From Bolinopsis microptera (Eukaryota; Ctenophora; Tentaculata; Lobata; Bolinopsidae), in assembly GCF_026151205.1 (NCBI RefSeq), contig NC_087084.1, forward strand, positions 1,712,312-1,776,311: DNA of 64,000 bases, written 5' to 3'. Each line of letters begins with the position of its first letter. Position 1 is the first letter of the stretch. A program made the translations under genes and the position numbers. Shown piece by piece: positions 13,201-23,900 of this stretch. The notes under the pieces were generated by a model, which saw only the letters and a program-made list of their open reading frames with translations, was not told where the DNA came from and did no database searches.

Positions 13201-13993
13201 GTTAAACCAAATTCTTTATGTCATGTATCCTGGGTAATTTCGACAGGATATGTCTGCTTAAAATACTTCCATCGCGTTACATTATATAATTCTCAAATTA
13301 TTTGTTATATAGTAGTGTTGAAAGTATTAAAACTAAAATTGAATATACCTGTGGAGACACCACCACTACAGTCCTCCCGACTATCACTCCCATCGTAACT
13401 ATACCCCTCCAGTACACGTGCCCCAAACTCCACGTGCGTCGCGCGCACACCACCCCCCACTACGTACACATCTCCCTCCGCTACATTCTCTATTTTACCA
13501 TCAGTACCGTCTGGATGCAGCTTGAGCTCGTTTAGTCTGGGGTGGTTGTTTTATAAAGGTTTACATCTCACTGCAGTTTATAATGTTTGAAATAAAGCAG
13601 GATTTAACGTGATTTTCTATTACAATCCTATTTGAAACACGTTTGTTGTGTAATGTGTATAAGTCACCTGTCTAAAGCCCAGTCCACACCTTCAATAGCC
13701 TGGCGTCGGCTGATCCGTTTTAGCATCCAGTCAGATCCAACTTCATGAAATTCTGAAATAGTGGATTTTTCGTCAGCGGTGATTCAGAAGTTTTTTCTGA
13801 TTTAAGATTTTTGTCGGAAATATTATAGTTTTTTACAAAATTTCACAATTTTTTTTAAATCGATAAATTTTACGATATATTTGACGAATCGAATAAGATT
13901 AGTGATAAATACAAATTTTTCAGCAAACTTACCACTGAAACACTCAGAAATCAAAAGCACCGCCAAGAACGTTGAAAAGGATTTCCTTGTCAT
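518..13993 (-). CDS. Gene A: secreted pseudo-subtilisin / VWD / C8-like / CCP (Sushi) protein, 3' end beyond the left edge
   Basis: I reconstructed 25 coding exons: 13933-13993, 13668-13752, 13349-13536, 12880-12990, 11888-12063, 10717-10816, 10432-10553, 10040-10163, 9632-9836, 9332-9410, 9059-9208, 8858-8955, 8460-8565, 8009-8099, 6239-6325, 4586-4663, 4116-4217, 3861-3944, 3581-3663, 3253-3382, 3041-3111, 1938-2070, 1373-1500, 985-1126 and 518-709. Each has an AG acceptor and GT donor, and codon phase is continuous across every junction, which is strong internal support. The start is MTRKSFSTFLAVLLISECFS, a signal peptide; an in-frame Met seven codons upstream is a weaker alternative. Domains in order are a catalytically dead S8 fold, VWD, a C8-like cysteine-rich stretch and five CCP modules plus the start of a sixth. 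About 975 codons are visible. It is a same-strand neighbour and paralogue of gene B, whose stop lies about 0.9 kb upstream. Function is unknown; extracellular scaffolding or binding is inference. Confidence 0.85.
857..970. repeat. 9-bp tandem repeat (CCTAATGTT)
   Basis: About 12 copies of a 9-bp unit sit 15 bp from the gene A exon 24 donor (985). Confidence 0.9.
1096..1258. repeat. Duplicated exon 24 5' edge of gene A
   Basis: The segment across the exon 24 acceptor (about 1099-1160) is repeated at about 1189-1250, including the acceptor AG, with a GTTACTG-rich spacer. Confidence 0.75.
2234..3033. repeat. Minisatellite of GTCACGTGACCTGACAGTGG units
   Basis: Roughly 30 units of 25 or 31 bp alternate between forms with and without TAATACC. 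Each holds the palindrome GTCACGTGAC with a CACGTG core. The array ends eight bases from the gene A exon 21 donor. Confidence 0.9.
4586..8099 (-). CDS. Gene A exons 14-16: C8-like cysteine-rich region
   Basis: Exons 8009-8099, 6239-6325 and 4586-4663 encode a cysteine-rich region directly after VWD. Key pieces are EGEEVDELCRDESECQE, CFEVLDSSSWYTNC, VDAVKECCCN and KCSCEEQEKYW. The order VWD then C8 is standard in VWF-like proteins, and the pattern C, about 13 residues, C, seven or so residues, CC resembles a C8 core. Gene B has an equivalent segment (CLRGVNVYKETQAC, REVSKCCC). The C8 assignment is tentative because the eight cysteines cannot be aligned by eye with certainty. Confidence 0.6.
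4669..6098. repeat. 31-bp minisatellite abutting the gene A exon 16 acceptor
   Basis: The unit GTAACAATCTACATCTGAGG plus GTAAAGGGAGG is repeated about 35 times, interrupted by the hAT MITE at 5476-5764. The array starts a few bases from the exon 16 acceptor (4663), and its distal units (about 6000-6075) again carry TGCCTGTATCTACATCTG, a copy of that exon edge. Confidence 0.88.
5476..5764. mobile_element. hAT-like MITE (289 bp) inside the 31-bp array
   Basis: The ends are CAGTGGCGTAACG and its exact inverse CGTTACGCCACTG. The element is bracketed by 8-bp direct repeats, GTAACAAT, at 5468-5475 and 5765-5772, which are part of the array unit. A CAGNGGCGNA terminus with an 8-bp target duplication is typical of hAT elements. 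It has no coding capacity. It sits in a gene A intron. Confidence 0.85.
6573..7860. repeat. 488-bp tandem repeat with inverted-repeat ends
   Basis: A 488-bp unit is repeated about 2.4 times (unit starts near 6649, 7137 and 7625). A 61-bp inverted repeat pairs 6573-6633 with 6839-6899 and contains TGCTCGACTGCAGTTAAGCA. An outer inverted pair, about 6443-6470 with 7822-7848, suggests a mobile element that was later tandemly copied. Confidence 0.75.
8460..9836 (-). CDS. Gene A exons 9-13: VWD domain
   Basis: The exons (9632-9836, 9332-9410, 9059-9208, 8858-8955, 8460-8565) encode a von Willebrand factor D domain. It opens with a Cys and KSVVTWDDMAYNY, then EDCLSVLVFASS. Beta strands follow (VFTIKTASTVITLESG and FVPVVTVKLSENITVSFDG), then IRINLDD and the hallmark GICGFLDN, ending in EFTFKENKRK with YIQEWKEGDF. 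VWD domains occur in secreted mucins, vitellogenins and matrix proteins, where they aid assembly or binding. The GxCGxxDN motif is kept. Exon 13 has a partial 5'-edge copy at about 8641-8675. Confidence 0.8.
8578..8675. repeat. Short CACGTG/TGACGTCA repeat plus copied exon 13 edge of gene A
   Basis: Copies of CACGTGTTATGACGTCACAA are followed by ACTCACGAACATGACTGAAA, a copy of the exon 13 acceptor edge at 8552-8571. The same 20-bp unit recurs at 10195-10290 in another intron. Confidence 0.7.
10040..13536 (-). CDS. Gene A exons 3-8: degenerate S8 (proteinase K/PCSK9-like) domain
   Basis: Six exons give a recognisable subtilisin fold: VYVVGGGV with ATHVEFGARV (Asp region), CSGGVSTGAASIAIGG then NGIARRANVIPVKV (His region), GLQWVQQH, VVLPAGDSSSNHC (oxyanion region), IMVVASSTK with SSNYGRCIDIWAPG, KETGTPYAAGAVAG (Ser region) and TPNRLLFDICP at the C-terminal edge. 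Against the family patterns D-[ST]-G, H-G-T-H, A-A-G-N and G-T-S-M-A, the Asp is Gly, no His stands at the His position, the oxyanion Asn is Asp, and the Ser is Pro. Structural positions such as the NYG, FAPG-like and TPN motifs are kept. It should fold but not cleave. Exons: 13349-13536, 12880-12990, 11888-12063, 10717-10816, 10432-10553 and 10040-10163. Confidence 0.8.
10195..10290. repeat. 20-bp repeat CACGTGTTATGACGTCACAC
   Basis: About four copies lie in the gene A intron 7. Each has a CACGTG and a TGACGTCA palindrome. Confidence 0.8.
10838..11790. repeat. 45-bp minisatellite followed by a 16-17-bp derivative
   Basis: About 16 copies of a GTTACCATAGTGACTATAGT-containing 45-bp unit lie at 10838-11565, then shorter CAACTATAGTAACCAGG units to about 11790. 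It lies between gene A exons 5 and 6. Open frames through it are low-complexity artefacts. Confidence 0.9.
12220..12908. repeat. (CACTGTGA)n octamer array bracketed by copies of the gene A exon 4 3' edge
   Basis: The octamer array at 12290-12837 is flanked by two copies of a roughly 68-bp sequence (12220-12288, 12838-12908). The right copy is the genuine exon 4 end and donor; the left copy is a non-functional duplicate. Confidence 0.85.
13668..13993 (-). CDS. Gene A exons 1-2: signal peptide and short N-terminal segment
   Basis: Exon 1 (13933-13993) encodes a basic start followed by a hydrophobic core, FLAVLLISECFS, and ends at a GTAAGT donor. Exon 2 (13668-13752) continues with a charged stretch ending GVDWALD, which matches the WxLDR element just before the subtilisin core in the proteinase K subfamily. 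Only about 30 residues separate the signal peptide from the S8 core, so gene A appears to lack an I9-type propeptide. That fits a protein that no longer matures autocatalytically, although a missed small exon cannot be excluded. Confidence 0.75.
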
Positions 13994-14857
13994 TTCTGTT
14001 ACAGTTACAGTCAAGTTGCTTTAACCATAAACCTATAGCAATATGTTAGTTCACCCGTTATAATATAGATATCAAATATGAATTGAATAAAAATATTAGG
14101 GAAGAAAATTAATATAATATCTGGATAGTAACATAGTAACGGTAAGTTAAAAATATTTTTTATAATGATTCACAGTTGTTCTAAAGTTTATGCTAGATCG
14201 GAAAATATACCAATCTATGGACTGAAAAAGAAAACTCGAAATTAAATGAAATAAACTTAAAAGTTAATTAATTTATCACATGATTCAATTAATTTGATTT
14301 AACGCAAATCGACAATTTATTAATTACAAAATGAAATTTTGAACAATCAATAATCATCCTCATGTAAAGAATCTAAAATAATTTTTTTACTGTTTTTAGT
14401 TTCAGTTTTTCGCACTATTAATTTGTCTCATTATCATTCAGCTCTTGTATATTGTCAAACATAAAATTAGAATTACATCAAAGTTTAACAAAGGTAAATT
14501 TATGATTCAAGTCACTATGATTTGAAAATCTATCATTTCAAATTGAGGAGCAAGTATATCATGTCCTTGTGACACTGTGACACTGTGACACTGTGACACT
14601 GTGACACTGTGACACTGTGAAACTGTGAAACTGTGACACTGTGACACTGTGACACTGTGACACTGTGACACTGTGACACTGTGACACTGTGAAACTGTGA
14701 AACTGTGTCACTGTGACACTGTGACACTGTGACACTGTGAAACTGTGAAACTGTGACACTGTGACACTGTGACACTGTGACACTGTGACACTGTGACACT
14801 GTGACACTGTGACACTGTGACACTGTGACACTGTGACACTGTGACACTGTGACACTC
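13994..14857. other. Intergenic gap between gene B stop and gene A start
   Basis: This 0.86-kb stretch must hold the gene B 3' UTR and the gene A promoter. It is AT-rich with an octamer microsatellite (CACTGTGA)n at 14571-14855 directly after the gene B stop. I see no further gene. Confidence 0.7.
14571..14855. repeat. (CACTGTGA)n octamer array in the gene B 3' UTR region
   Basis: About 35 copies, with AACTGTGA variants. It is the same octamer as in gene A intron 4. Confidence 0.92.
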
Positions 14858-14997
14858 TCAGTCGCACACGGAGTACTCCCTATCCTCCCACACTGTTACA
14901 GACCACACAGTCTCCGGTGTACAAGTACCCAGGATACACGAGGCTGGTTTCTTTATCTGCCGCTTTACTGGGATCTTCCGGACTTCCTTCCGGCAGT
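14858..14997 (-). CDS. Gene B exon 52: C-terminal tail and stop
   Basis: This terminal exon follows the last CCP module. It encodes a basic, cysteine-containing tail (CRKEVRKIPVKRQIKK, SCILGTC, TVWEDREYSVCD) and ends with TGA at 14858-14860. The four cysteines could make a small terminal knot, but I recognise no family. No hydrophobic anchor is present, so the protein is predicted to be secreted rather than membrane-bound. An octamer microsatellite begins three bases past the stop and would lie in the 3' UTR. Confidence 0.75.
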
Positions 14998-17900
14998 CTG
15001 GAGGGGAGGGGTCACGTGTTAGTTTAGTAAGAGTAAGCAACTTAGTTTCTATCTTCAGTTTAATCAGAGTAGATGTAACACTGTGACACTGTTGTTACCA
15101 TAGCTACACTACTAGTTACCATAGCTACACTACTAGTTACCATAGTTACACTACTAGTTACCATAGTTACACTACTAGTGTAGATATAACAAGCTTCTTA
15201 TCACTGTCTCTACTTCTCTACTATCTCTTCAACAAGAGATATTTGGCAGAATCTACAATGAAGTTTTTTTTTTCTACAGTGAAGTTTGACATTGAGGTTT
15301 ATAATTTTAGGGAAAGATTATAATTGGGTTGTGTTTAATTATCCCTGGTTTATAACTTGTATTTGATAATATCTGGCCACTAGGCTGTATTTGATAATAT
15401 CTGGCCACTAGGCTGTATTTGATAATATCTGGCCACTAGGCTGGTTTACTCACCACATCTCTCAGGTAGGTCACCTGACCAGAGTCCGTCTTCTTGACAC
15501 TTTGTGATCCACCCTCCTTTCAGATTAGGACACTTCACCTGACAGTGGAATAGGGGGTTGGCTGGGGAACCACTTATATATAATTATACATAATTATACA
15601 TAATTAACCACTTATATATAACTGTTATCTTCATTTCCTACTCTCTAAATGCAGAGAACTCTACAGACTGTAATCTGTGTGCAGACTGTAATCACTACAG
15701 TACACGGATACGGGTACATTTCCCATTCCTAAGCAAACTAATAACAAGCAAACCTCTACAATATCCTGGAAACTGTGACCAGTGCTCGAGTGGATCCGGC
15801 CTCCCTCGGGTACTCTGAAGTTCTGCGTGCAGTTCAGTCCTGAAAACATCAACCTGGTTACCTATAATTCTCAGAGGACTGTTACTCAAAAGTGATAATA
15901 GCATTACGAAGTACTAAGTATTTATTGGCTGAAAGTACTGAACTAAATAAGTACCAAAGTACTGAACTAAATATTAAATAACTAATAAGATTTAAGTTTA
16001 TTTGACGGCTGAAAGTACTGAACTAAATAAGACACGTACGTTTACAAAGAGGCTCGTCTCCACTCCAGACCCCCGAAGCAAGACAGTGCCTAGTAGCTTC
16101 ACCCACCACCTCGTAACCAGGGTAACATACGTACTCTACAAATGATTCGTACGAGTTGGAGTCCGTAGAGACTATGTATCCGTTAGTGGGTTGATTTAAC
16201 CGGGGGCATTCGTCACCTGGAGTAATATAGTGTTAGTAAAGTGTTAGTAAAGTGTTAGTTAAGTGTTAGTAAAGTGTTAGTGAAGTGTTAGTAAAGTGTT
16301 AGTAAAGTGTTAGTAAAGTATTAGTAAAGTGTTAGTAAAGTGTTAGTAAAGTGTTAGTAAAGTGTTAGTAAAGTGTTAGTAAAGTGTTAGTAAAGTGTTA
16401 GTAAAGTGTTAATAAAGTGTTAGTAAAGTGTTAGAGTAATGGTGGTGATACTGATAGTGATAGTCCTTCTCTTTCAATTAGGCTGCGCATTTCAGATTAT
16501 TTTTTCTATATTGAGGTAACAAATGATCAAGTTGATTGAAATGCCAATATATAAGATTTACAATAAAAGTTTCAACTTACAGACACAGTAGGGAGGCGCA
16601 TAGTCCCACTCTCCCTTGTGAGTGCACGTGATGGTCTTGGCCCCCCTCATCTGATAGCCGTCCTGGCACTTGTAACTCACAGTGTCTTGGTACTCGAAAC
16701 TGTCGCCCTCTCTCATTCCCCAGTCAGGTACACCTGTTAATGTAACACTTCTTTATAGTTTATGACTTAATTAATTAATTAATACAGTTATTTAGATACC
16801 ACATTTTTCAATTAATTATGTTATTTCGAGCCCGCCGCAAGATTTACTAATTTAAGATTTATTCACTAATACTATTACTTATAATACCAAAAGCCGCGCT
16901 CGCACTTATAAACTAACCAGGATCCCCGCAGTTATAATACTAAAAGCCGCGCTCAAGCTTTACTTATCAACTAACCAGGATCCCCGCAGACTTGTTTACT
17001 ACAAGTTGGCTCCACACCCTGCCACTGTCCCTTAACACAGAGCAAGTAACTATCCCCACTTTGTTGGTACCCCTTGTTGCACGAGAACTCCAGGTAGTTA
17101 GACCTGAGGGAGGGTTATCTGTTATCTGATTTCAAACACAAGGATTTATTTTTACCAGAACTCCAAGTAGTTCGACCTGAGGAGTGAGGGAGGGATATCG
17201 GGAGCAGGACTATTGAGCGGTGGACTGTTGAGCGTAGGACTGTAGGTCGGTGAAGGTCGGAAGTAGGACTGTAGAGCGGTGTCAAATCGCCAGGGTAGGA
17301 CTCTAGAGCGGCCGCCCTTATAGATCTCACAACATGAGGACTTTAGAGCGGTACGATCCTAAAATGAGGACTGTAGAGCGGTGGACTGTTGAGCGGTGGA
17401 CTGTAGGCCGGTGAAGGTCGGAAGTAGGACTGTAGAGCGGCCCTCCCTTATAGATCCCATAACATGAGGACTCTAGAGCGGTACCCTCCTATAACATGAG
17501 GACTCTATAGCGGTTGAAAATTTGAAGATTGAACACTCAACGAAGCTAAGTTATACATTGTAACTCGTGATTGATTATGGTCATGACATTCTAGGATGAT
17601 AACTTTATTAAAGAGTCATGGAGTTAATGAACATTTTCATTTACTTATTATAAATATTTCATTACTAATATTATAGTGTAACTTAATTTAAGATTATTGG
17701 TCGGTCTCAACGTCTTCCAAATGATTGAAATATTCCCCTGCTACTCAAAAATGTAAAACGTGTTTTCGGTATTTACCTACAATATGAGCGCTTAGCTCCA
17801 ATCAGAAGCGGAGATATTTTGAAATAAGTGTGATAATTGTTGCTTGCGAGGTCCTGCTAATATAGTAAAATCGGATTTTTGGCGATTTCTCAAAAACTAA

Positions 17901-20900
17901 GTCTCTTAGGCCTCTCTTAGGCCTTCATAGCACTAATATAAACATGCATCTTAGGCACATTTTGGTTCATGCCTGAGGTCTGTATCTCAATCAGAAGCCG
18001 AGATAATTTATAGTGGGGGTCGCGATATGGGTGCGGTCAAAAAGGGCGTGATTCCGAGAAATGCCCGGGCACTGGTGAAAAAGTGTACCCGAGTAATTAG
18101 TGTTATTTAGGACCATATAATTCGGATTACAGCGAGAAACTAAGCGGACCTCCCATTGTGAGCTGGAATTTTGCCTGGTCCAGGATTATTTATTCAATAT
18201 TCAAATTTTTTGGAAGACTTTGAGACCGACCAATAATCTTAAATTAAGTTACACTATAATATTAGTAATGAAATATTTATGATGAAAATGTTCATTAAAT
18301 CCATGACTCTTTAATAAAGTTATCATCCTAGAATGTCATGACCATAATCAATCACGAGTTACAATGTATAACTTAGCTTCGTTGAGTGTTCAATCTTCAA
18401 ATTTTCAACCGCTATAGAGTCCTCATGTTATAGGAGGGTACCGCTCTAGAGTCCTCATGTTATGGGATCTATAAGGGAGGGCCGCTCTACAGTCCTACTT
18501 CCGACCTTCACCGGCCTACAGTCCACCGCTCAACAGTCCACCGCTCTACAGTCCTCATTTTAGGATCGTACCGCTCTAAAGTCCTCATGTTGTGAGATCT
18601 ATAAGGGCGGCCGCTCTAGAGTCCTACCCTGGCGATTTGACACCGCTCTAGAGTCATACTTCCGACCTTCACCGACCTACAGTCCTACGCTCAACAGTCC
18701 TCTGCTCAATAGTCGGGATATCATCAAGTTTACATCGTGGTAATGATATGAAAGTTCCAATAATAAAAGGACTAAACTAACCCGATAGCCTGTCTCATGC
18801 CCCCGTTCTCAGGAGTATCTATCGAAGGACACTGAATGTCCGCACACACAGGAGCGGACCCTGACCATCTCCCCTCCTCGTCACAGGTCCTGATCCTTGC
18901 CCCGTGCAGGTTGTGCAGCTCCTCACAGGCGTACTCTACTGTATCACCACACGAGTATGTTGCCTGGGAAACGGGGGTCACAAACTCTGGCTGATCCGAA
19001 TGGTCTAGTAAAGAGGTAGGTAAAACAATTCTGTTGTTAAATATATATATACATATCACCGGAGACTCGCGGGCGGAACAAAATATTGCACGCGCACGCG
19101 CGTGCAATATTTCATATGTCCCCGAGGGCGCTAGCCCGAGGAGGACATATTTTCGTATAGCACGGAGGGCCCATCGGGCCCGAGTGCTATACGATTTTTC
19201 CGCCCGCGGGTCGAGGTGATGTGGATTATATCCACCAGCGGGCGTATTACAGTTAATATATAATTTTATAAATAAACAATGGAGCTTGTATAAAAGTCAA
19301 CTCTAGAAAAGGTCGCCACTAATTGTTGTAACCATGGTAACACGTTACGTGTTCAATGTAAGCCAATCATAAAGGGCTGTGTCGTATATAGGGGCTGGAG
19401 ATGCACTGTATTCCTGGGCCGTGGGAATAATGAATGTAATGTCAGTGACGATGAATATCAATAATATAGGGGGATTATAGTGCTGATGTGTATTATGTAG
19501 TGTGTTATAATAACGTTGATATAAATCAAAGTATCATGTCATCTGCTCACGAGCTGCATGAGCAGCCCTACCGGACACAAAAATAAAATGTATATATAGT
19601 CAGTGTAATAAGGAATTTCACATGGAGACGATACAGAAACTGAAAATATTTTAGAGAACTCCGGGCTATATTGCTACTGGTCAAATTAAATGTCACTTGT
19701 TAGCGGGCTATATCATGAGCGGGCTGTAGAGATATCGGGCCCTTTGACAGCGGGCTGGTGAGAGCCCGCTATGCGAAAAAGCGCACGCTGGTGGATATAT
19801 ATTTATATGCTTAGATTTAAGTTCAAAATTAAACTTTATGCAGTGCTACTTTTATTTGCGATTGTTATGAATCAATGCCAATATAAGAAGCATCACGATT
19901 CATGAGAGGCCCTACAATACAAACATTCTCACCTTTGTAGAGTCATATCCGATAATGTAACTGTTTGGCTCCTCACCAGGAGGGTAGCACACATTCTCCC
20001 TACAAGTGGGGGGTTGCTGTGGCAACCACTCCCCATCATAACACGTCAGGTCTCTGTAACCCTCCAGACTGTAACAGGTATCACAACTGTAGGAAGCTAC
20101 CCCGCCCTCCTTGAGGGAGCTGCTGTTATAAGACACTGTTCCGTTATCAGGTTGGGTGGGTGCCTCGCAGGTCTCTCTCGAGCACCGTGGTGGGGAGTCT
20201 GACCAGGAACCATCCTCCATACAAACCTGTAGGGAGCACATACTTATTACTTTATTAATAATGATATCGCTTGCTTGTAATAGAGCTGAGTAATAGGTAT
20301 AACATCTGATTAGGTTATTATAGTAGTTTGTGTAACGGTCGATATATAACTCAAATTATAGGCACTATCCGTCGCGGAGTCGAGTCCGCGGCGGAGCCGC
20401 CGGACTTCGAGCGGACTCCGAGCGGACTCCGGCGGAGCCGCCGGACTCCGAGCGGACTCCGGCGGTGCTCCGCCAAAATGTATTTACAGTGGACTCGAGT
20501 ACATTTTGGCGGACTCCGAGCGGAGCCGAGCGGACTCCGAGCGGACTTTAAAGTCCGCCGCGGACTCCGAGCGGCTCCGCGGCGGCTCGGTGGAGTGTCC
20601 GCCGCGGACTAAGCCACTAGGCGGACTCCGGTCCGCCGCGGACTCCGGCGGAGTGCTTGGCGGACTCCGCCGGACCTCTCCGCCAGACTTGAATCCGGCG
20701 GAGTCCGGCGGAGCTTGGCGGAGTCCGCCAGCTCGGCGGACTCCGCTCGGAGTCCGCCGGACTCCAACAGAGTCCACTGACTTCCGACTTCCGTCTTCCG
20801 ACCCTCGGCTAAATTTGTCACGTGACATACAACATAGAATTTTGCAATATTGTGGTCAGATGAAAAGGTCGCTAGTGATAAACCTTAACCATTACCCTCA

Positions 20901-23900
20901 CAATGTCAATAGTGTACAACTCTAGTCCTAACTTTGACCCTATAATGTATAAACGTTGACCCTAACCCTCCACCAAACCGTCCGCAGCGAAATATCAATG
21001 TCATTGACTGGTCACGTGACCAAAACAATTTTTGTCATATTATCTCATATGGGGAAGCGTTTTTAGTTTTACCCTACACGTTGCATGTGGCGTCATTCGG
21101 CCGGATCCCAGCAAGCAAAAATTTGACGGATGTTACTCGTCTAAATTTCTTCGAAGTAGCGCGCGCCGCTTTCTTCTCGACGGCACGAGCTACGAAGTAG
21201 CGCGCGCCGGGCCAGATCATTAACAATGGTCAAGCAAAAATACGTCGACCATCACAGGACGACGCCAGCCAGCACTCTCTACGCTCTTCGAGCTCCGATC
21301 GTCCTGTGACGAAGTAAGGACGAAGCCTGAGGTCCTCAGGTAACATTGACCACCGATTGAAAATTCAAAGATTTTTTGACATAAAGGTCAAATGTAAAAC
21401 TAAAATCTTGATGCTGATTGATTGACGACGTCAATTTTTGAGCACAGCGCGAGCGCATGCGGAAAAGGACCGCGTAGCTAGTCAAGATGTTGATAAATAT
21501 TTGGCTTGTGGCGCGATGTGTTGCTCTAACTATAGCCCTCTCGCTTGCAGTAGCGCGCGACCGCCGGAAATGACTTGTGGAACAAGCGCGCCCGCAGCGG
21601 CGCGAAAGCACCTGGTTAGCTAAATGAACGCGATGTGCCTTGCATTGTAGGATAAAATCCTACTAGCTGACGCCACTCGCAGCTGTGATGTTCGCTGTAC
21701 GTCAGCGATCGAAATTTATACGCGTATCATCCGTTAAGATGTGCCACCCGACGCGCCACGCAATTTTTCTCGTTGCTCGTCGCACGTCGACGCCCTCATT
21801 AAATTTTTGGAGAAAATCGCTCGCCAAAATTTCGATCGTGCTAAATCACTCTACAGTCGATCTTCGAGATTGTTCTAAAAGGGCCCCCGACGGTTGTAAC
21901 CAACTTCAATCGATGTATTTTCGGACGCTGATTCCGAATCACCCTCCATGACATAGGGTTAAAATGCTCCCCTGACGAGATATTGGCGAAAAACTGTCTC
22001 GATCACGTGATATGACCGTATAAGGAAGTTAATTTAATTTCTCATTAGGGTTAGGGTTTCAGCATATGTTTTTGTTAAGGATAGGGTTAGGGTTAGGGTT
22101 GGGATCAGATTAGAGGGTTAGGGTTTCGAAAAGTCGTTCAGAACCAGCTAGAGAACGGGTTGAAAAAGTCACGTGACAGTCGAGTGTAGAGTGATTAATC
22201 ATCATCCAAAATTTGTTGGACCAGGACGATGTCCTAGTCTGGCAGCTCATTGCGCGGCGCGTCGCAACGAGCTTCGTTGTTCGTCGACGTGCGACGAGCA
22301 ACGAAAAAAATTGTGTGGCGCGTCGAGTGGCACATCTTAACGGGGGATACGCGTATAAATTTCGATCGCTGACGTACAGCGAGCAGCACAGCTGCGAATG
22401 GCGTCAGCTAGTAGGATTTCATCCTACAAGGCACATCGCGTTTACCTAGCTAACCAGGTCATTTCCGCCTCCGGCGGTCGCGCGCTACTGCAAGCGAGAG
22501 GGCTATAGTTAGAGCAACACATCGCGCCACAAGCCAAATATTTATCAACATCTTGACTAGCTACGCGGTCCTTTTCCGCAATATGCGCTCGCGCTGTGCT
22601 CAAAAATTGACGTCGTCAATCAATCAACATCAAGATTTTAGTTTTACATTTGACCTTTATGTCAAAAAATCTTTACTGGGCCGCGCTCAGCCTGTCATTC
22701 CGCCAAATCTTTATTTATGAACATAATAGCCTGGGGTCCCCAGGTAAAAAAATCTTTGAATTTTCAATCGGTGGTCGATGTTACCTGAGGACCTCAGGCT
22801 TCGTCCTTACTTCGTCACAGGACGATCGGAGCTCGAAGAGCGTAGAGAGTGCTGGCTGGCGTCGTCCTGTGATAGTCGACGTATTTTTGCTTGCTAAAAA
22901 CGCTTCCCCATATTATGAGATAATATGACAAAAATTGTTTTGGTCACGTGACCAGTCAATGACATTGATATTTTGCTGCGGACGGTTTGGTGGAGGGTTA
23001 GGGTCAACGTTTATACATTATAGGGTCAAAGTTAGGACTAGAGTTGTACACTATTGACATTGTGAGGGTAATGGTTAAGGTTTATAGCGATTTTTATCAC
23101 TAGCGACCTTTTCATCTGACCACAATATTGCAAAATGCTATGTTGTATGTCACGTGACAAATTTAGCCGAGGGTCGGAAGACGGAGGTCGGAAGTCAGTG
23201 GACTCTGTTGGAGTCCGGCGGACTCCGAGCGGAGTCCGCCGAGCTGGCGGACTCCGCCAAGCTCCGCCGGACTCCGCCGGATTCAAGTCTGGCGGAGAGG
23301 TCCGGCGGAGTCCGCCAAGCACTCCGCCGGAGTCCGCGGCGGACCGGAGTCCGCCTAGTGGCTTAGTCCGCGGCGGACACTCCGCCGAGCCGCCGCGGAG
23401 CCGCTCGGAGTCCGCGGCGGACTTTAAAGTCCGCTCGGAGTCCGCTCGGCTCCGCTCGGAGTCCGCCAAAATGTACTCGAGTCCACTGTAAATACATTTT
23501 GGCGGAGCACCGCCGGAGTCCGCTCGGAGTCCGGCGGCTTCGCCGGAGTCCGCTCGGAGTCCGCCTGGAGTCCGGCGGCTCCGCCGCGGACTCGACTCCG
23601 CGACGGATAGTGCCAAATTATACAATAGAAGACGGGAAGCTACAAACCGTTTCTTCTCTCCCCACTAACTCGTACCCATCTTTACATTCATAATATATCA
23701 ACGTATGTAGAGGGTAGGAGTCCCTCTTCATAGGCTCCGGGGTAGGCAGCATGGAGGGGTCCATGTTGTCACTATTGGGGGTGCTGAGAATATATTTCAG
23801 CAATACTCATAGATAAAAATTATTCAAACAATATATACATAATTGTATAATATATTCCCTGTCTCAAAAATTTGGAGAAACATTTGAAAATCACCCTTGG

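Noticed and set aside
18964..19004. Extended version of gene B exon 46 starting at the distal AG
   Set aside because: It breaks phase with exon 45. The internal acceptor at 18963, after a pyrimidine tract, fits and gives a better CCP module.
20484..23625. Frames rich in Arg, Ser and Pro within the GC-rich arms
   Set aside because: They are produced by CGGACTCCG repeats, occur in several frames on both strands, and mirror each other across the palindrome.
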